Below are positions 1 through 8,208 of a stretch of 44,873 nucleotides of DNA, piece by piece. The position numbers and the translations under genes were made by a program. The DNA comes from Pseudomonas sp. (GTDB lineage Bacteria; Pseudomonadota; Gammaproteobacteria; Pseudomonadales; Pseudomonadaceae). How positions within the stretch are numbered: the first letter of the stretch is position 1; each line of letters begins with the position of its first letter. Location of the stretch: contig NZ_JASLAW010000001.1 of the NCBI RefSeq assembly GCF_030147005.1, positions 1 to 44,873 on the forward strand. Reading direction: 5' to 3'. Under the pieces are notes generated by a model. The model had not been told where the DNA came from, did not search any database, and saw nothing but the letters and a program-made list of their open reading frames with translations.

Positions 1-56
1 AGGAACAGCAGGAACAGAATGCGCCAGGCATTCGCCGCTTGGGTCGAGTTCTGCAT
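1..56 (-). CDS. N-terminal fragment of a membrane protein, possibly an MFS transporter (runs off the left edge)
   Basis: Reading the minus strand from the ATG at 56 gives MQNSTQAANAWRILFLLF with no stop before the edge. A short polar head followed by a strongly hydrophobic run is what the cytoplasmic start and first membrane helix of a major facilitator transporter look like. An AGAGA purine run sits about 7 bases upstream of the ATG. Only 18 codons are visible, so the family is an inference and the gene could encode another inner-membrane protein. It is transcribed away from the cysteine-cluster gene at 300, so the 243 bases between them form a divergent control region. Confidence 0.5.
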   Translation of the reverse strand, partial: MQNSTQAANAWRILFLLF

Positions 57-299
57 GGGTCCGTCTCTTTTATTGTTATGAGAGCTGCGATGCCCACTGC
101 ATCCTGCTCGGGTACCTGCAACATAGTCAGACCGGCAACGCTTGTCTGTAATGATTCGTGAAGCTGATAGGGCGTGATTTCACCCGCAATTACTAGACTT
201 TCCCTACGAAAATATATGTGGGCGGCCCCCTTCCCAACGGCCATGACCCAGATAGAATGGCGAGCCTTCCCGCAGTCCCCCCTTACCTATCCTTAATCG
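57..299. other. Divergent intergenic region
   Basis: This non-coding stretch lies between the minus-strand membrane protein start and the cysteine-cluster gene. It should hold promoters for both. I found no convincing sigma-70 hexamer pair, palindrome or hairpin in it. The short open frames crossing it lack ribosome sites and family resemblance. Confidence 0.4.
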
Positions 300-677
300 A
301 TGACGCCCATGTCCGAAGCCAGTCCGTGTCTGAATTGCGGTGCCTGCTGTTCATACTTTCGTGTGTCTTTCTTCTGGGGCGAGTGCGCCTCATCGGGCGG
401 TACCGTGCCCGATGACTTGGTGGTGCAGATCAACCCCACCCGCGTGGCGATGATCGGAACCGACCAGAAGCCCGCACGCTGCTGCAGCCTTGTGGGCGAA
501 GTGGGCAAAGGCACACGCTGTACAATTTATGAACAGCGCTCAAGCCCCTGCCGCGAGTTCGACGCATCGTGGAGCCAGGGCGTGCAAAACGTCGATTGCG
601 ACGCCGCCCGTGCCGCCTTCGGCCTGGCGCCTCTCGATGAACCGCCTTTTGAGCTGGATTTGCCCATCAGCGCTTAG
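300..677 (+). CDS. YkgJ-family cysteine cluster protein
   Basis: This small soluble protein (125 aa) has the cysteine pattern of the YkgJ / Fe-S-or-zinc cluster family. CLNCGACC is near residues 10-17, a Cys pair falls in PARCCSL, and further cysteines occur in GTRCTIYEQRSSPCREF and VDCDAARAAFG. The family is thought to bind metal (zinc or an iron-sulfur cluster), but its cellular role is not established. The start is uncertain. The ATG at 300 and an in-frame ATG at 309 (MSEASPCLNC...) are both possible, and neither has a clear Shine-Dalgarno sequence. It stands alone, 123 bases or more before the c-di-GMP gene. Confidence 0.85.
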   Translation: MTPMSEASPCLNCGACCSYFRVSFFWGECASSGGTVPDDLVVQINPTRVAMIGTDQKPARCCSLVGEVGKGTRCTIYEQRSSPCREFDASWSQGVQNVDCDAARAAFGLAPLDEPPFELDLPISA

Positions 678-721
678 CAGCAAACGCTATGGGCGGCATG
701 CAAAAATAATCAAAATCAAAG

Positions 722-738
722 TGCCATTATTCATGGCA
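722..738. repeat. Short perfect inverted repeat (6-bp arms)
   Basis: TGCCAT-TATTC-ATGGCA is a perfect 6-bp inverted repeat with a 5-base spacer. It lies between the cysteine-cluster gene and the c-di-GMP gene, just upstream of the candidate promoter at 754-760. It could be an operator or a weak hairpin; there is no T tract after it. Confidence 0.4.
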
Positions 739-753
739 AATTCCGCGAGACTT

Positions 754-760
754 CTATACT
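754..760 (+). promoter_or_regulatory. RpoS-like -10 element (CTATACT) upstream of the MHYT-GGDEF-EAL gene
   Basis: CTATACT matches the extended -10 hexamer preferred by stationary-phase sigma factor RpoS (consensus CTATACT). It lies 41-56 bases before the possible starts of the c-di-GMP gene. No good -35 hexamer is evident at the usual distance, which RpoS promoters tolerate. This is pattern matching only. Confidence 0.4.
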
Positions 761-800
761 CGACCTCATAGGTCATCGCCTCAGACGGTGACGCGACTCT

Positions 801-3080
801 ATGATGGGACACGCTATGGAATGGCTGGGGCTGCATTTTTTCACCGACCTTCCAGACAACGGGCACTTATTACTCAATTGCAGTCATAACCCTTTTCTGG
901 TGCTGCTGGCCTACCTGGTCGCCTGCGCGGCGGGCTTCGGCACGCTGGACATGGCCGAACGCGTCGGCCATGTCGAAGACGCCACCGCCCGCCGCCGCTG
1001 GCGCTGGTTGGGCGCAGGGTGCCTGGCGGGCGGTATCTGGTCGACCCATTTCATCAGCATGCTGGCATTCCAGGCTCCCATCGCCATTCATTTCGAATTG
1101 CCCGTGACCTTCGCCTCGCTGGTCATTGCCCTGATCGCTTCGCTGTTCGCCATGCAAACCCTCAGTCATGCGCACCTGCGGTTGCACCAGTACCTGGTCG
1201 CCTCGGTGTGGATGGGACTCGGTATCGCGCTGATGCACTACGTCGGCATGTCGGCCATGCGTTCCCAGGCCCAGGTGTATTTCGACTCCGGGCTGTTCAT
1301 AGGCTCGGTCGCGATTGCCATCGGCGCAAGCCTGGCGGCGTTATTGCTGTCGAGCTACCTGCGCAACGGTGCCGGCGTGTTTCATCAATTGCTTAAATAT
1401 GCCGCCAGCCTGGTGCTGGGCGCCGGCATCCTGAGCATGCACTTCACCGGCATGGCCGCCATGCAAATGCTGGTGCCAAACGGTGCAGATATGTCCCCGC
1501 CAACCGGTAACAATCCGCTTCAACTGGGCTTGTCGGTGGCGGTGATTACCTTGCTGGTTATAGGCAGCAGTGTCAGCGCGGCCCTGGCGGACAAAAAGTT
1601 GCAACACAAGGAACGCGATTTACGCCGGGTCAACGCGCTGCTCAGCGAACTGGACCAGGCCCGTGCCTCACTGCAACAGGTGGCCCATTACGACGCGCTG
1701 ACCAGCTTGCTCAATCGGCGGGGCTTCAATCAGATCTTTGCCGAAAAAATCGCGGAGAAAAGTGCAACCAACGGCATGATGGCGGTGATATTCCTCGACA
1801 TTGACCATTTCAAGCGTATCAACGACAGCCTCGGGCACGATGCCGGCGATCAATTGCTCACCGTGCTGGCAGGCCATATCAAAAGCTCGGTGCGTAGCCA
1901 TGCCGACGTGGTCGCGCGCTTTGGCGGGGATGAGTTCTGCATTCTGATCAATATTCATCATCGCGACGAAGCCCGGCACATGGCCCAGCGCATCATGCAA
2001 AAAATGCAAGACCCCATCGAGCTGGCGGGCCGGCGCATGGTTATGACCACCAGCATCGGTATCAGCCTGTTTCCCGACGATGGGCAAACCTGTGAAGAAC
2101 TGCTGAAAACCGCCGACCTGGCGCTTTACCAATCCAAGGACGCTGGGCGCAACAGCCTGCATTTCTTCAGTTCCAACCTGAAAACCCGCGCCTTCCTTGA
2201 GCTGCAACTGGAAGAAGAACTGCGCGCCGCCCTCCGCACGCGCAACGAACTGGTGCTGTTCTATCAGCCGATCTTCGACATGAAGCTCGGCAAGGTCACG
2301 CGTCTGGAGGCCCTGGTGCGCTGGCAGCACCCGCAACACGGGTTACTGGCTCCGGACCGGTTTATCGGGATTGCCGAGACTAACGGCCTGATTGCCGAAC
2401 TGGACCACTGGGTATTGCGCCAGGCCTGTCACGATCTGAGCCAGCTGTCTGATCGCGGCTACACCGAGCTGACCATGGCTGTGAACTGCTCGGCCCTGAA
2501 CCTGGCCCGTGATGAACTGGCGGATGAAATCGAAGCCGCCCTGCGTTTTGCCGGCATTAGCGCCAATCGCCTTGAGCTGGAAGTCACCGAAAACGCGTTG
2601 ATGGGCAATATCAGCAGCACCCTGGCCTTGTTAAGGCAGATCCGCGCCTTGGGTGTATCCCTGGCGATCGACGACTTCGGCACCGGCTATTCATCGCTGG
2701 CCTACCTCAAGCGCTTGCCGCTCAATACTTTGAAGATCGACCGTTCGTTTATTCAGGACATTCCCAGGTCCACCGCCGACAGCGAAATCGTCCAGGCTGT
2801 GATTGGCATGGCGCATACCCTGCACTTGGAAGTGGTGACCGAAGGGGTGGAAACCCAAGCGCAATTCGAGCTGTTGCTCAAGCATGGCTGCGATTTCATT
2901 CAGGGCTATCTGCTGAGCCCGGCGGTGGCGTTCAGCGAGGTCATCGGCGTGATGCAGGGCATGCAGATACGCAACCCGCTCCACGCACTCAGCACAGGCG
3001 GCAATAAGGACGCACCGACACCGAAGGAACCTGCCCCGGCGCGCATCAGCCCGCCGTCTACCGTCAGGCCCATTCGCTGA
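801..3080 (+). CDS. MHYT-GGDEF-EAL membrane c-di-GMP turnover protein
   Basis: The first ~260 residues are a multi-helix membrane sensor with three MHYT-type motifs (STHFISM, LMHYVGM, SMHFTGM). MHYT domains are proposed to bind a metal, perhaps copper, and sense a diatomic gas or redox. Next comes a GGDEF diguanylate cyclase domain with an intact active-site loop RFGGDEF near residue 374. A C-terminal EAL phosphodiesterase domain follows, with LEALVRW near residue 502 and the DDFGTGYSS loop near 623. Both catalytic signatures look intact, so the protein could make or degrade c-di-GMP. It resembles the MorA/NbdA class of bifunctional proteins. The start may be the ATG at 801, 804 or, more likely, 816 (MEWLGLHFF), which has GGGA about 6 bases upstream. 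It is a single-gene unit with an RpoS-like -10 element in front. Confidence 0.93.
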   Translation: MMGHAMEWLGLHFFTDLPDNGHLLLNCSHNPFLVLLAYLVACAAGFGTLDMAERVGHVEDATARRRWRWLGAGCLAGGIWSTHFISMLAFQAPIAIHFELPVTFASLVIALIASLFAMQTLSHAHLRLHQYLVASVWMGLGIALMHYVGMSAMRSQAQVYFDSGLFIGSVAIAIGASLAALLLSSYLRNGAGVFHQLLKYAASLVLGAGILSMHFTGMAAMQMLVPNGADMSPPTGNNPLQLGLSVAVITLLVIGSSVSAALADKKLQHKERDLRRVNALLSELDQARASLQQVAHYDALTSLLNRRGFNQIFAEKIAEKSATNGMMAVIFLDIDHFKRINDSLGHDAGDQLLTVLAGHIKSSVRSHADVVARFGGDEFCILINIHHRDEARHMAQRIMQKMQDPIELAGRRMVMTTSIGISLFPDDGQTCEELLKTADLALYQSKDAGRNSLHFFSSNLKTRAFLELQLEEELRAALRTRNELVLFYQPIFDMKLGKVTRLEALVRWQHPQHGLLAPDRFIGIAETNGLIAELDHWVLRQACHDLSQLSDRGYTELTMAVNCSALNLARDELADEIEAALRFAGISANRLELEVTENALMGNISSTLALLRQIRALGVSLAIDDFGTGYSSLAYLKRLPLNTLKIDRSFIQDIPRSTADSEIVQAVIGMAHTLHLEVVTEGVETQAQFELLLKHGCDFIQGYLLSPAVAFSEVIGVMQGMQIRNPLHALSTGGNKDAPTPKEPAPARISPPSTVRPIR

Positions 3081-3145
3081 TGTGGCCCCGGTTTAACACC
3101 TTGAAACAATTGCCCGGCATTCACGCCAGCGCTCTAACTGTTCCC

Positions 3146-3161
3146 GTGACGTTAACGTCAC
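3146..3161. promoter_or_regulatory. Perfect 16-bp palindrome GTGACGTTAACGTCAC
   Basis: This sequence equals its own reverse complement over 16 bases. It lies in the 187-base gap between two convergent genes, so it does not control either in the usual way. An ACGTTAACGT core resembles operators of MerR-family LiuR-type regulators. No gene starts nearby on either strand. It has no T tract and is not a typical terminator. Confidence 0.5.
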
Positions 3162-3267
3162 CGTCACCTGTGACCTTTCTCTACGGCAAGATGCCATCAC
3201 GGGCAAAGCGGTTACTCCGCTACACACTCATCGAGGCCTGAACGGCGCACCATTTTGGATCAGCGGG

Positions 3268-3573
3268 TTATTCCGACGCCCTTTCCTGGATCAAAATCCA
3301 AGGCGAGACCACTACCGCCCACAAGCCTGGATCACGCTCGACCAGGTCCAGCGCCCGCGTCGCAGACACCTCGCCAAGGCTGCCCGCAGCCAGCCAGGCA
3401 GCGACTTTATCGCGATTGTCCTGCGCCATTGCCTCGGCCGCTTCGATCAAATCCAGGCCAGCCTCGACCCACAATAGGGCACCCTTGGCAAAGAACGGTT
3501 CAAGCTCCTTCCAGGAAATTTCGGCAGTTTCACCGAGCAGCTTGGCATAGAGGGTGCTAGGTTCTTGCGTCAT
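3268..3573 (-). CDS. DUF2288 family protein
   Basis: This 101-aa acidic soluble protein matches the DUF2288 family of gamma-proteobacteria. Recognisable segments are the N-terminal LYAKLLGETAEISWKELEPF and the C-terminal LWAVVVSPWILIQE. The family has no known biochemical function. The gene is convergent with the c-di-GMP gene and divergent from braC, sharing a 340-base upstream region with the latter. There is no signal peptide or membrane segment. Confidence 0.85.
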   Translation of the reverse strand: MTQEPSTLYAKLLGETAEISWKELEPFFAKGALLWVEAGLDLIEAAEAMAQDNRDKVAAWLAAGSLGEVSATRALDLVERDPGLWAVVVSPWILIQERASE

Positions 3574-3913
3574 GGGAGTTCACCTGAGTAAAAAATCGGC
3601 GCAATCATAGCGTCGCAGCTCAGCCAGAAAAACCCAGTAGCAAATGAAGTAGCGATTGAATGTGTCGGAAGGGCCAAGGAATGCTTGATGGGCTGGCATT
3701 ACCCCGCCGCAATTCTGTCTTTTTCTTTCATTTAAGCGACACGACCCGGTTTTGCCCCCAGCAGCCAGCTTTTCAAGCGATCAACCGGCGCTCTACACTG
3801 TACCGGTACAGTTGCCAGGGCATCGCCGGGGGATATCCGAGATATCTGATCCGGTTCTGCAGCTCACAAGGCCGCTAGAACTATAAAAAATACAACAGTA
3901 AGAGTGGAGCACT
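3574..3913. other. Divergent control region between DUF2288 and braC
   Basis: These 340 bases hold no gene. On the braC side there is a possible -10 (TACACT, 3794-3799) that runs directly into a perfect 16-bp palindrome at 3797-3812. Two GATATC boxes follow (3832-3837 and 3841-3846). An AT-rich leader with a GAGTGGAG ribosome site precedes the braC ATG. Nothing recognisable was found on the DUF2288 side. Confidence 0.55.
3797..3812. promoter_or_regulatory. Perfect 16-bp palindrome ACTGTACCGGTACAGT upstream of braC
   Basis: The 16 bases are self-complementary. They overlap the end of a candidate -10 hexamer and sit about 100 bases before the braC start. This is a classic repressor position around the transcription start. 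The CTGTAC/GTACAG arms resemble sites bound by GntR/MocR-type regulators, but the regulator is not encoded in this window. The symmetry is directly visible; the regulatory role is inferred. Confidence 0.5.
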
Positions 3914-5041
3914 ATGAATAAGGCTACTAAGCAGATTTCCAAACTGTTTGCCGCTATGGTCCTGGCTGGGGTTGCCGGCCATTCGTTCGCAGCTGACACC
4001 ATCAAGATCGGCATCGCCGGTCCCAAGACCGGGCCTGTAACGCAATACGGCGACATGCAGTTCATGGGCGCCAAGCAGGCCATCGCCGACATCAACGCCA
4101 AGGGCGGCGTGGATGGCAAGATGCTTGAGGCCAAGGAATACGACGACGCTTGCGATCCGAAACAAGCCGTTGCCGTGGCCAACAAAGTGGTCAATGACGG
4201 CGTCAAGTTCGTGGTCGGTCACCTGTGCTCCAGCTCCACTCAGCCAGCGTCGGATATTTATGAAGACGAAGGCGTCATCATGATTACCCCCGCCGCCACC
4301 AGCCCTGAAATCACTTCCCGCGGCTACAAGCTGATCTTCCGCACCATCGGCCTGGACAGCGCTCAAGGCCCGGCGGCCGGTAACTACATCGCCGACCACG
4401 TAAAACCGAAGATCGTTGCCGTGCTGCACGACAAGCAGCAATACGGTGAAGGCATCGCCAGCGCCGTGAAGAAAACCCTTGAAGAAAAAGGCGTCAAAGT
4501 TGCCGTCTTCGAAGGTTTGAACGCCGGCGACAAAGACTTCTCCTCGATCATCCAGAAACTCAAGCAAGCCAACGTCGACTTCGTCTACTACGGCGGCTAC
4601 CACCCTGAGCTGGGCCTGATCCTGCGCCAGGCCAAGGAAAAAGGCCTGAACGCCAAGTTCATGGGCCCAGAGGGCGTCGGCAACGACTCCATCTCGCAAA
4701 TCGCCCAGGGCGCTTCCGAAGGCCTGCTGGTAACCCTGCCGAAATCCTTCGACACCGACCCTGCCAACAAAGCCATCGTTGAAGAGTTCGCCAAGAACAA
4801 GCAGGACCCAACCGGTCCGTTCGTGTTCCCGGCTTACTCGGCCATTGAAGTCATCGCCGGCGGCATCAAGGCTGCCAAGAGCGAAGACACCGCCAAGGTG
4901 GCCGAGGCCATCCACGCGGGTACCTTCAAGACTCCTACCGGCGACCTCAGCTTCGACGCCAAGGGCGACCTGAAGGACTTCAAGTTCGTGGTCTACGAAT
5001 GGCACTTCGGCAAACCAAAAACCGAAGTTTCCCCTCAGTAA
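3914..5041 (+). CDS. braC: Periplasmic branched-chain amino acid binding protein of an ABC transporter
   Basis: This 375-aa protein has a Sec signal peptide (lysines at 3, 6 and 10, hydrophobic core, cleavage after HSFA near residue 26). The mature protein starts ADTIKIGIAGPKTGPVTQYG, the type I periplasmic-binding fold of LIV/BraC proteins. Two cysteines (in DACDPK and GHLCSSST) likely form the conserved disulfide. It captures leucine, isoleucine, valine and often alanine for the BraDE permease. A GTGGAG ribosome site lies 7 bases before the ATG. A strong hairpin follows the stop, before braD, which would let braC be made in excess of the membrane components. Confidence 0.95.
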   Translation: MNKATKQISKLFAAMVLAGVAGHSFAADTIKIGIAGPKTGPVTQYGDMQFMGAKQAIADINAKGGVDGKMLEAKEYDDACDPKQAVAVANKVVNDGVKFVVGHLCSSSTQPASDIYEDEGVIMITPAATSPEITSRGYKLIFRTIGLDSAQGPAAGNYIADHVKPKIVAVLHDKQQYGEGIASAVKKTLEEKGVKVAVFEGLNAGDKDFSSIIQKLKQANVDFVYYGGYHPELGLILRQAKEKGLNAKFMGPEGVGNDSISQIAQGASEGLLVTLPKSFDTDPANKAIVEEFAKNKQDPTGPFVFPAYSAIEVIAGGIKAAKSEDTAKVAEAIHAGTFKTPTGDLSFDAKGDLKDFKFVVYEWHFGKPKTEVSPQ

Positions 5042-5061
5042 GCCAGGCGTTACTGGTCAAC

Positions 5062-5095
5062 AAGCCCACTGTGAGAGCAGTGGGCTTTGTTTTAC
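5062..5095 (+). terminator. Rho-independent terminator/attenuator between braC and braD
   Basis: AAGCCCACTG (5062-5071) pairs perfectly with CAGTGGGCTT (5078-5087) around a 6-base loop, followed by a T-rich run. It lies about 20 bases after braC. Partial read-through would feed braDEFG. This uneven expression pattern is common for binding-protein-first ABC operons. Confidence 0.85.
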
Positions 5096-5269
5096 GAGGT
5101 TTATGGGCCATGCATCCGCGATCCGGGCGCTGGTTCACCTGAAAATCTTAAAACCGTCACCAGCGGTTCGCTGGCAAACGCTTTGTGCAAATGTGCTCGA
5201 AGAACACAGCGCAGGGCCGGAACATGACTCCACCAGTGAAATGCGTATCGGGTTTTTAGGAGCGCTGTA

Positions 5270-6193
5270 ATGCCTGAGATCTATCATTTTTTCCAACAGC
5301 TGGTTAATGGCCTGACCATTGGCAGCACCTATGCCTTGATAGCCATTGGCTACACCATGGTTTACGGCATCATTGGAATGATTAACTTCGCCCATGGCGA
5401 GGTGTACATGATTGGTTCCTACGTGGCCTTCATCGCCCTTGCCGGGCTGGCCATGATGGGAATCCACTCCCTGCCGCTGTTGATGACCGCTGCGTTCCTT
5501 GCATCGATCATCGTGACCAGTGCCTACGGCTACAGTATCGAGCGTGTTGCCTACCGGCCCTTGCGCGGCAGCAACCGGTTGATCCCGCTGATTTCCGCCA
5601 TCGGCATGTCGATTTTCCTGCAGAACACCGTATTGCTGTCCCAGGACTCCAAGGACAAGTCCATTCCCAACCTGATTCCGGGAAGCATCTCCTTCGGCCC
5701 CGGTGGCGCGGAAGAAGTGCTGATTTCCTACATGCAGATTTTGGTCTTCATCGTCACCCTGGTGGCGATGCTCGGCCTCACGCTGTTCATTTCCCGCTCT
5801 CGTCTGGGGCGCGCCTGCCGGGCCTGCGCCGAAGACATCAAGATGGCCAACCTGCTGGGCATCAACACCAACAACATCATTGCCCTGACCTTCGTGATCG
5901 GTGCCGCACTGGCGGCGGTCGCTGCCGTGTTGCTGAGCATGCAGTACGGCGTGATCAACCCCAACGCCGGTTTCCTGGTAGGCCTCAAGGCCTTTACCGC
6001 GGCGGTGCTGGGCGGCATCGGCAGCATTCCGGGCGCCATGCTCGGCGGGCTGGTGCTGGGTGTGGCCGAAGCGTTTGGCGCCGATATTTTCGGTGACCAG
6101 TACAAGGACGTGGTCGCGTTCGGCTTGTTGGTTCTGGTGTTGTTGTTCCGTCCGACCGGCATCCTGGGCCGTCCGGAGGTTGAGAAAGTATGA
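5270..6193 (+). CDS. braD: Branched-chain amino acid ABC transporter permease (LivH type)
   Basis: This 307-aa inner-membrane permease of the LivH family starts MPEIYHFFQQLVNGLTIGST, typical of Pseudomonas BraD. It contains about eight hydrophobic segments and the GLKAFTAAVLGGIGSIPGA cytoplasmic coupling loop near the C-terminus. It forms a heterodimeric channel with BraE. AGGAG (5261-5265) lies close before the ATG. Its last codons overlap the braE start (ATGA), indicating translational coupling. A 228-base gap with a terminator hairpin separates it from braC. Confidence 0.95.
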   Translation: MPEIYHFFQQLVNGLTIGSTYALIAIGYTMVYGIIGMINFAHGEVYMIGSYVAFIALAGLAMMGIHSLPLLMTAAFLASIIVTSAYGYSIERVAYRPLRGSNRLIPLISAIGMSIFLQNTVLLSQDSKDKSIPNLIPGSISFGPGGAEEVLISYMQILVFIVTLVAMLGLTLFISRSRLGRACRACAEDIKMANLLGINTNNIIALTFVIGAALAAVAAVLLSMQYGVINPNAGFLVGLKAFTAAVLGGIGSIPGAMLGGLVLGVAEAFGADIFGDQYKDVVAFGLLVLVLLFRPTGILGRPEVEKV

Positions 6194-7443
6194 GCAGATA
6201 TCTTAAATCGGCGTTTTTCAGCGCATTGCTGGTATGGGCCGTGGCCTTTCCGGTACTCGGCCTCAAGCTGAGCATTGTCGGCATCAACCTGGAAGTGCAT
6301 GGCACCGGGCCCGTGACCCTGACCATCATTGCCCTGTGCTCGGTACTGATGTTCCTGCGCGTGCTGTTCACCCAGCAGGTCGGTGCCTTGTTCAAGGGCA
6401 ACCGTGGCCCGTTGGTGTCGCCCAAGGTCAGCCAATTCCTGACCCTGCCGCGCACTCAGCGCTACATCATCATCGCTCTGATCATCGCCGCGCTGATCTG
6501 GCCGTTCTTCGGCTCACGCGGCGCCGTCGACATCGCCACCCTGATCCTCATCTACGTGTTGCTGGGCCTGGGCCTGAACATCGTGGTGGGCCTGGCCGGC
6601 CTGCTCGACCTGGGCTATGTGGGTTTCTACGCCGTGGGCGCCTACACCTACGCGCTTCTCTCGCATTACCTGGGTTGGAGCTTTTGGATCTGCCTGCCGC
6701 TGGCGGGGATGGCGGCGGCCACGTTCGGCTTTCTGCTGGGCTTCCCGGTATTGCGCCTGCGCGGTGACTACCTGGCGATCGTGACCCTGGGTTTCGGGGA
6801 AATCATCCGCCTGTTCCTGCGTAACCTCACCGACATTACCGGTGGCCCCAACGGTATCAGCAGCATTCCCAAGCCTACCTTCTTCGGGCTGTCGTTCGAC
6901 CGCAGCGCCGCCGAAGGCATGCAGACCTTCCACGAGTACTTCGGGATTGCCTACAACCCGGTGAGCAAGGTGGTGTTCCTGTACCTGGTGGCACTGCTGC
7001 TGGCGCTGGCCGCGCTGTTCGTGATCAACCGCTTGTTGCGCATGCCGATCGGGCGTGCGTGGGAAGCGCTGCGCGAAGATGAGATCGCCTGCCGCGCGCT
7101 GGGCCTGAACCCGACCATCATCAAGCTCTCCGCGTTTACCCTGGGTGCCGCGTTCGCCGGGTTCGCCGGCAGCTTCTTCGCCGCTCGCCAAGGCCTGGTG
7201 ACCCCGGAGTCGTTCACCTTTATCGAGTCGGCGATCATCCTCGCCATCGTGGTACTCGGTGGCATGGGCTCTCAGTTGGGCGTGATCCTGGCTGCGATCG
7301 TGATGATACTGCTGCCGGAAATGATGCGTGAGTTCAGCGAATACCGCATGTTGATGTTCGGCGCCATGATGGTGCTGATGATGATCTGGCGCCCTCAGGG
7401 CCTGCTGCCCATGCAACGTCCACACATGGAGCTGCGCAAATGA
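6190..7443 (+). CDS. braE: Branched-chain amino acid ABC transporter permease (LivM type)
   Basis: This 417-aa inner-membrane permease is the partner of BraD. It has an N-terminal hydrophobic extension of about 90 residues before the conserved LivM core. The core includes LLGLGLNIVVGLAGLLDLGY, LRLRGDYLAIVTLGFGEI and the ABC-coupling segment GRAWEALREDEIACRALGLN. The start overlaps braD by four bases and the end overlaps braF by four bases (ATGA at each junction). Length and motifs match pseudomonad BraE/LivM. Confidence 0.95.
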   Translation: MSRYLKSAFFSALLVWAVAFPVLGLKLSIVGINLEVHGTGPVTLTIIALCSVLMFLRVLFTQQVGALFKGNRGPLVSPKVSQFLTLPRTQRYIIIALIIAALIWPFFGSRGAVDIATLILIYVLLGLGLNIVVGLAGLLDLGYVGFYAVGAYTYALLSHYLGWSFWICLPLAGMAAATFGFLLGFPVLRLRGDYLAIVTLGFGEIIRLFLRNLTDITGGPNGISSIPKPTFFGLSFDRSAAEGMQTFHEYFGIAYNPVSKVVFLYLVALLLALAALFVINRLLRMPIGRAWEALREDEIACRALGLNPTIIKLSAFTLGAAFAGFAGSFFAARQGLVTPESFTFIESAIILAIVVLGGMGSQLGVILAAIVMILLPEMMREFSEYRMLMFGAMMVLMMIWRPQGLLPMQRPHMELRK

Positions 7444-8207
7444 GCCGCGAGATCCTGAAAGTCGAAAATCTGAGCATGCGCTTCGGCGGCCTGCTGGCGG
7501 TCAACGGCGTAGCCCTGACCGTCAAAGAAAAACAAGTGGTGGCGCTGATCGGCCCCAACGGCGCCGGCAAGACCACGGTGTTCAACTGCCTCACCGGCTT
7601 CTACAAGCCGAGCGGCGGCAACATCCTGCTCGATGGCCAGCCGATCCAGGGCCTGGCCGGTCACGAGATCGCCCGCAAGGGCGTGGTGCGCACCTTCCAG
7701 AACGTGCGGTTGTTCAAGGACATGACGGCGGTCGAAAACCTGTTGATCGCCCAGCACCGTCACCTGAACACCAACTTCTTTGCCGGCCTGTTCAAGACCC
7801 CGGCGTTCCGCAAAAGCGAGCGCGAGGCCATGGAGTACGCCGAGTACTGGCTGGACAAGGTCAACCTCACCGAGTTTGCCAACCGTCCGGCCGGCACCCT
7901 GGCCTATGGTCAGCAACGCCGCCTGGAAATCGCCCGCTGCATGATGACCCGCCCGCGGATCCTGATGCTCGACGAACCGGCCGCCGGCCTGAACCCCAAG
8001 GAAACCGAAGACCTCAAGGCGCTGATCGGCGTGTTGCGTGAGGAAAACAACGCCACCGTGCTGTTGATCGAACACGACATGAAACTGGTCATGAGCATCT
8101 CTGACCATATCGTGGTGATCAACCAGGGCACGCCGCTGGCCGACGGGACGCCGGAGCAGATCCGCGACAATCCCGAAGTGATCAAAGCCTATCTGGGGGA
8201 AGCGTAA
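7440..8207 (+). CDS. braF: Branched-chain amino acid ABC transporter ATP-binding protein (LivG type)
   Basis: This 255-aa cytoplasmic ATPase has Walker A GPNGAGKTT, Q-loop FQNVRLF, signature region LAYGQQRRLEIAR (the LivG-type variant of LSGGQ), Walker B ILMLDEPAAGL and the H-loop in LLIEHDMKLV. It forms a heterodimer with BraG that powers BraDE. Translation is coupled to braE by an ATGA overlap. One base separates its TAA from the braG ATG. Confidence 0.96.
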   Translation: MSREILKVENLSMRFGGLLAVNGVALTVKEKQVVALIGPNGAGKTTVFNCLTGFYKPSGGNILLDGQPIQGLAGHEIARKGVVRTFQNVRLFKDMTAVENLLIAQHRHLNTNFFAGLFKTPAFRKSEREAMEYAEYWLDKVNLTEFANRPAGTLAYGQQRRLEIARCMMTRPRILMLDEPAAGLNPKETEDLKALIGVLREENNATVLLIEHDMKLVMSISDHIVVINQGTPLADGTPEQIRDNPEVIKAYLGEA

Positions 8208-8208
8208 A

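Noticed and set aside
218..415. Small open frame before and into the cysteine-cluster gene
   Set aside because: It overlaps the recognised gene in another frame and has no family or ribosome-site support.
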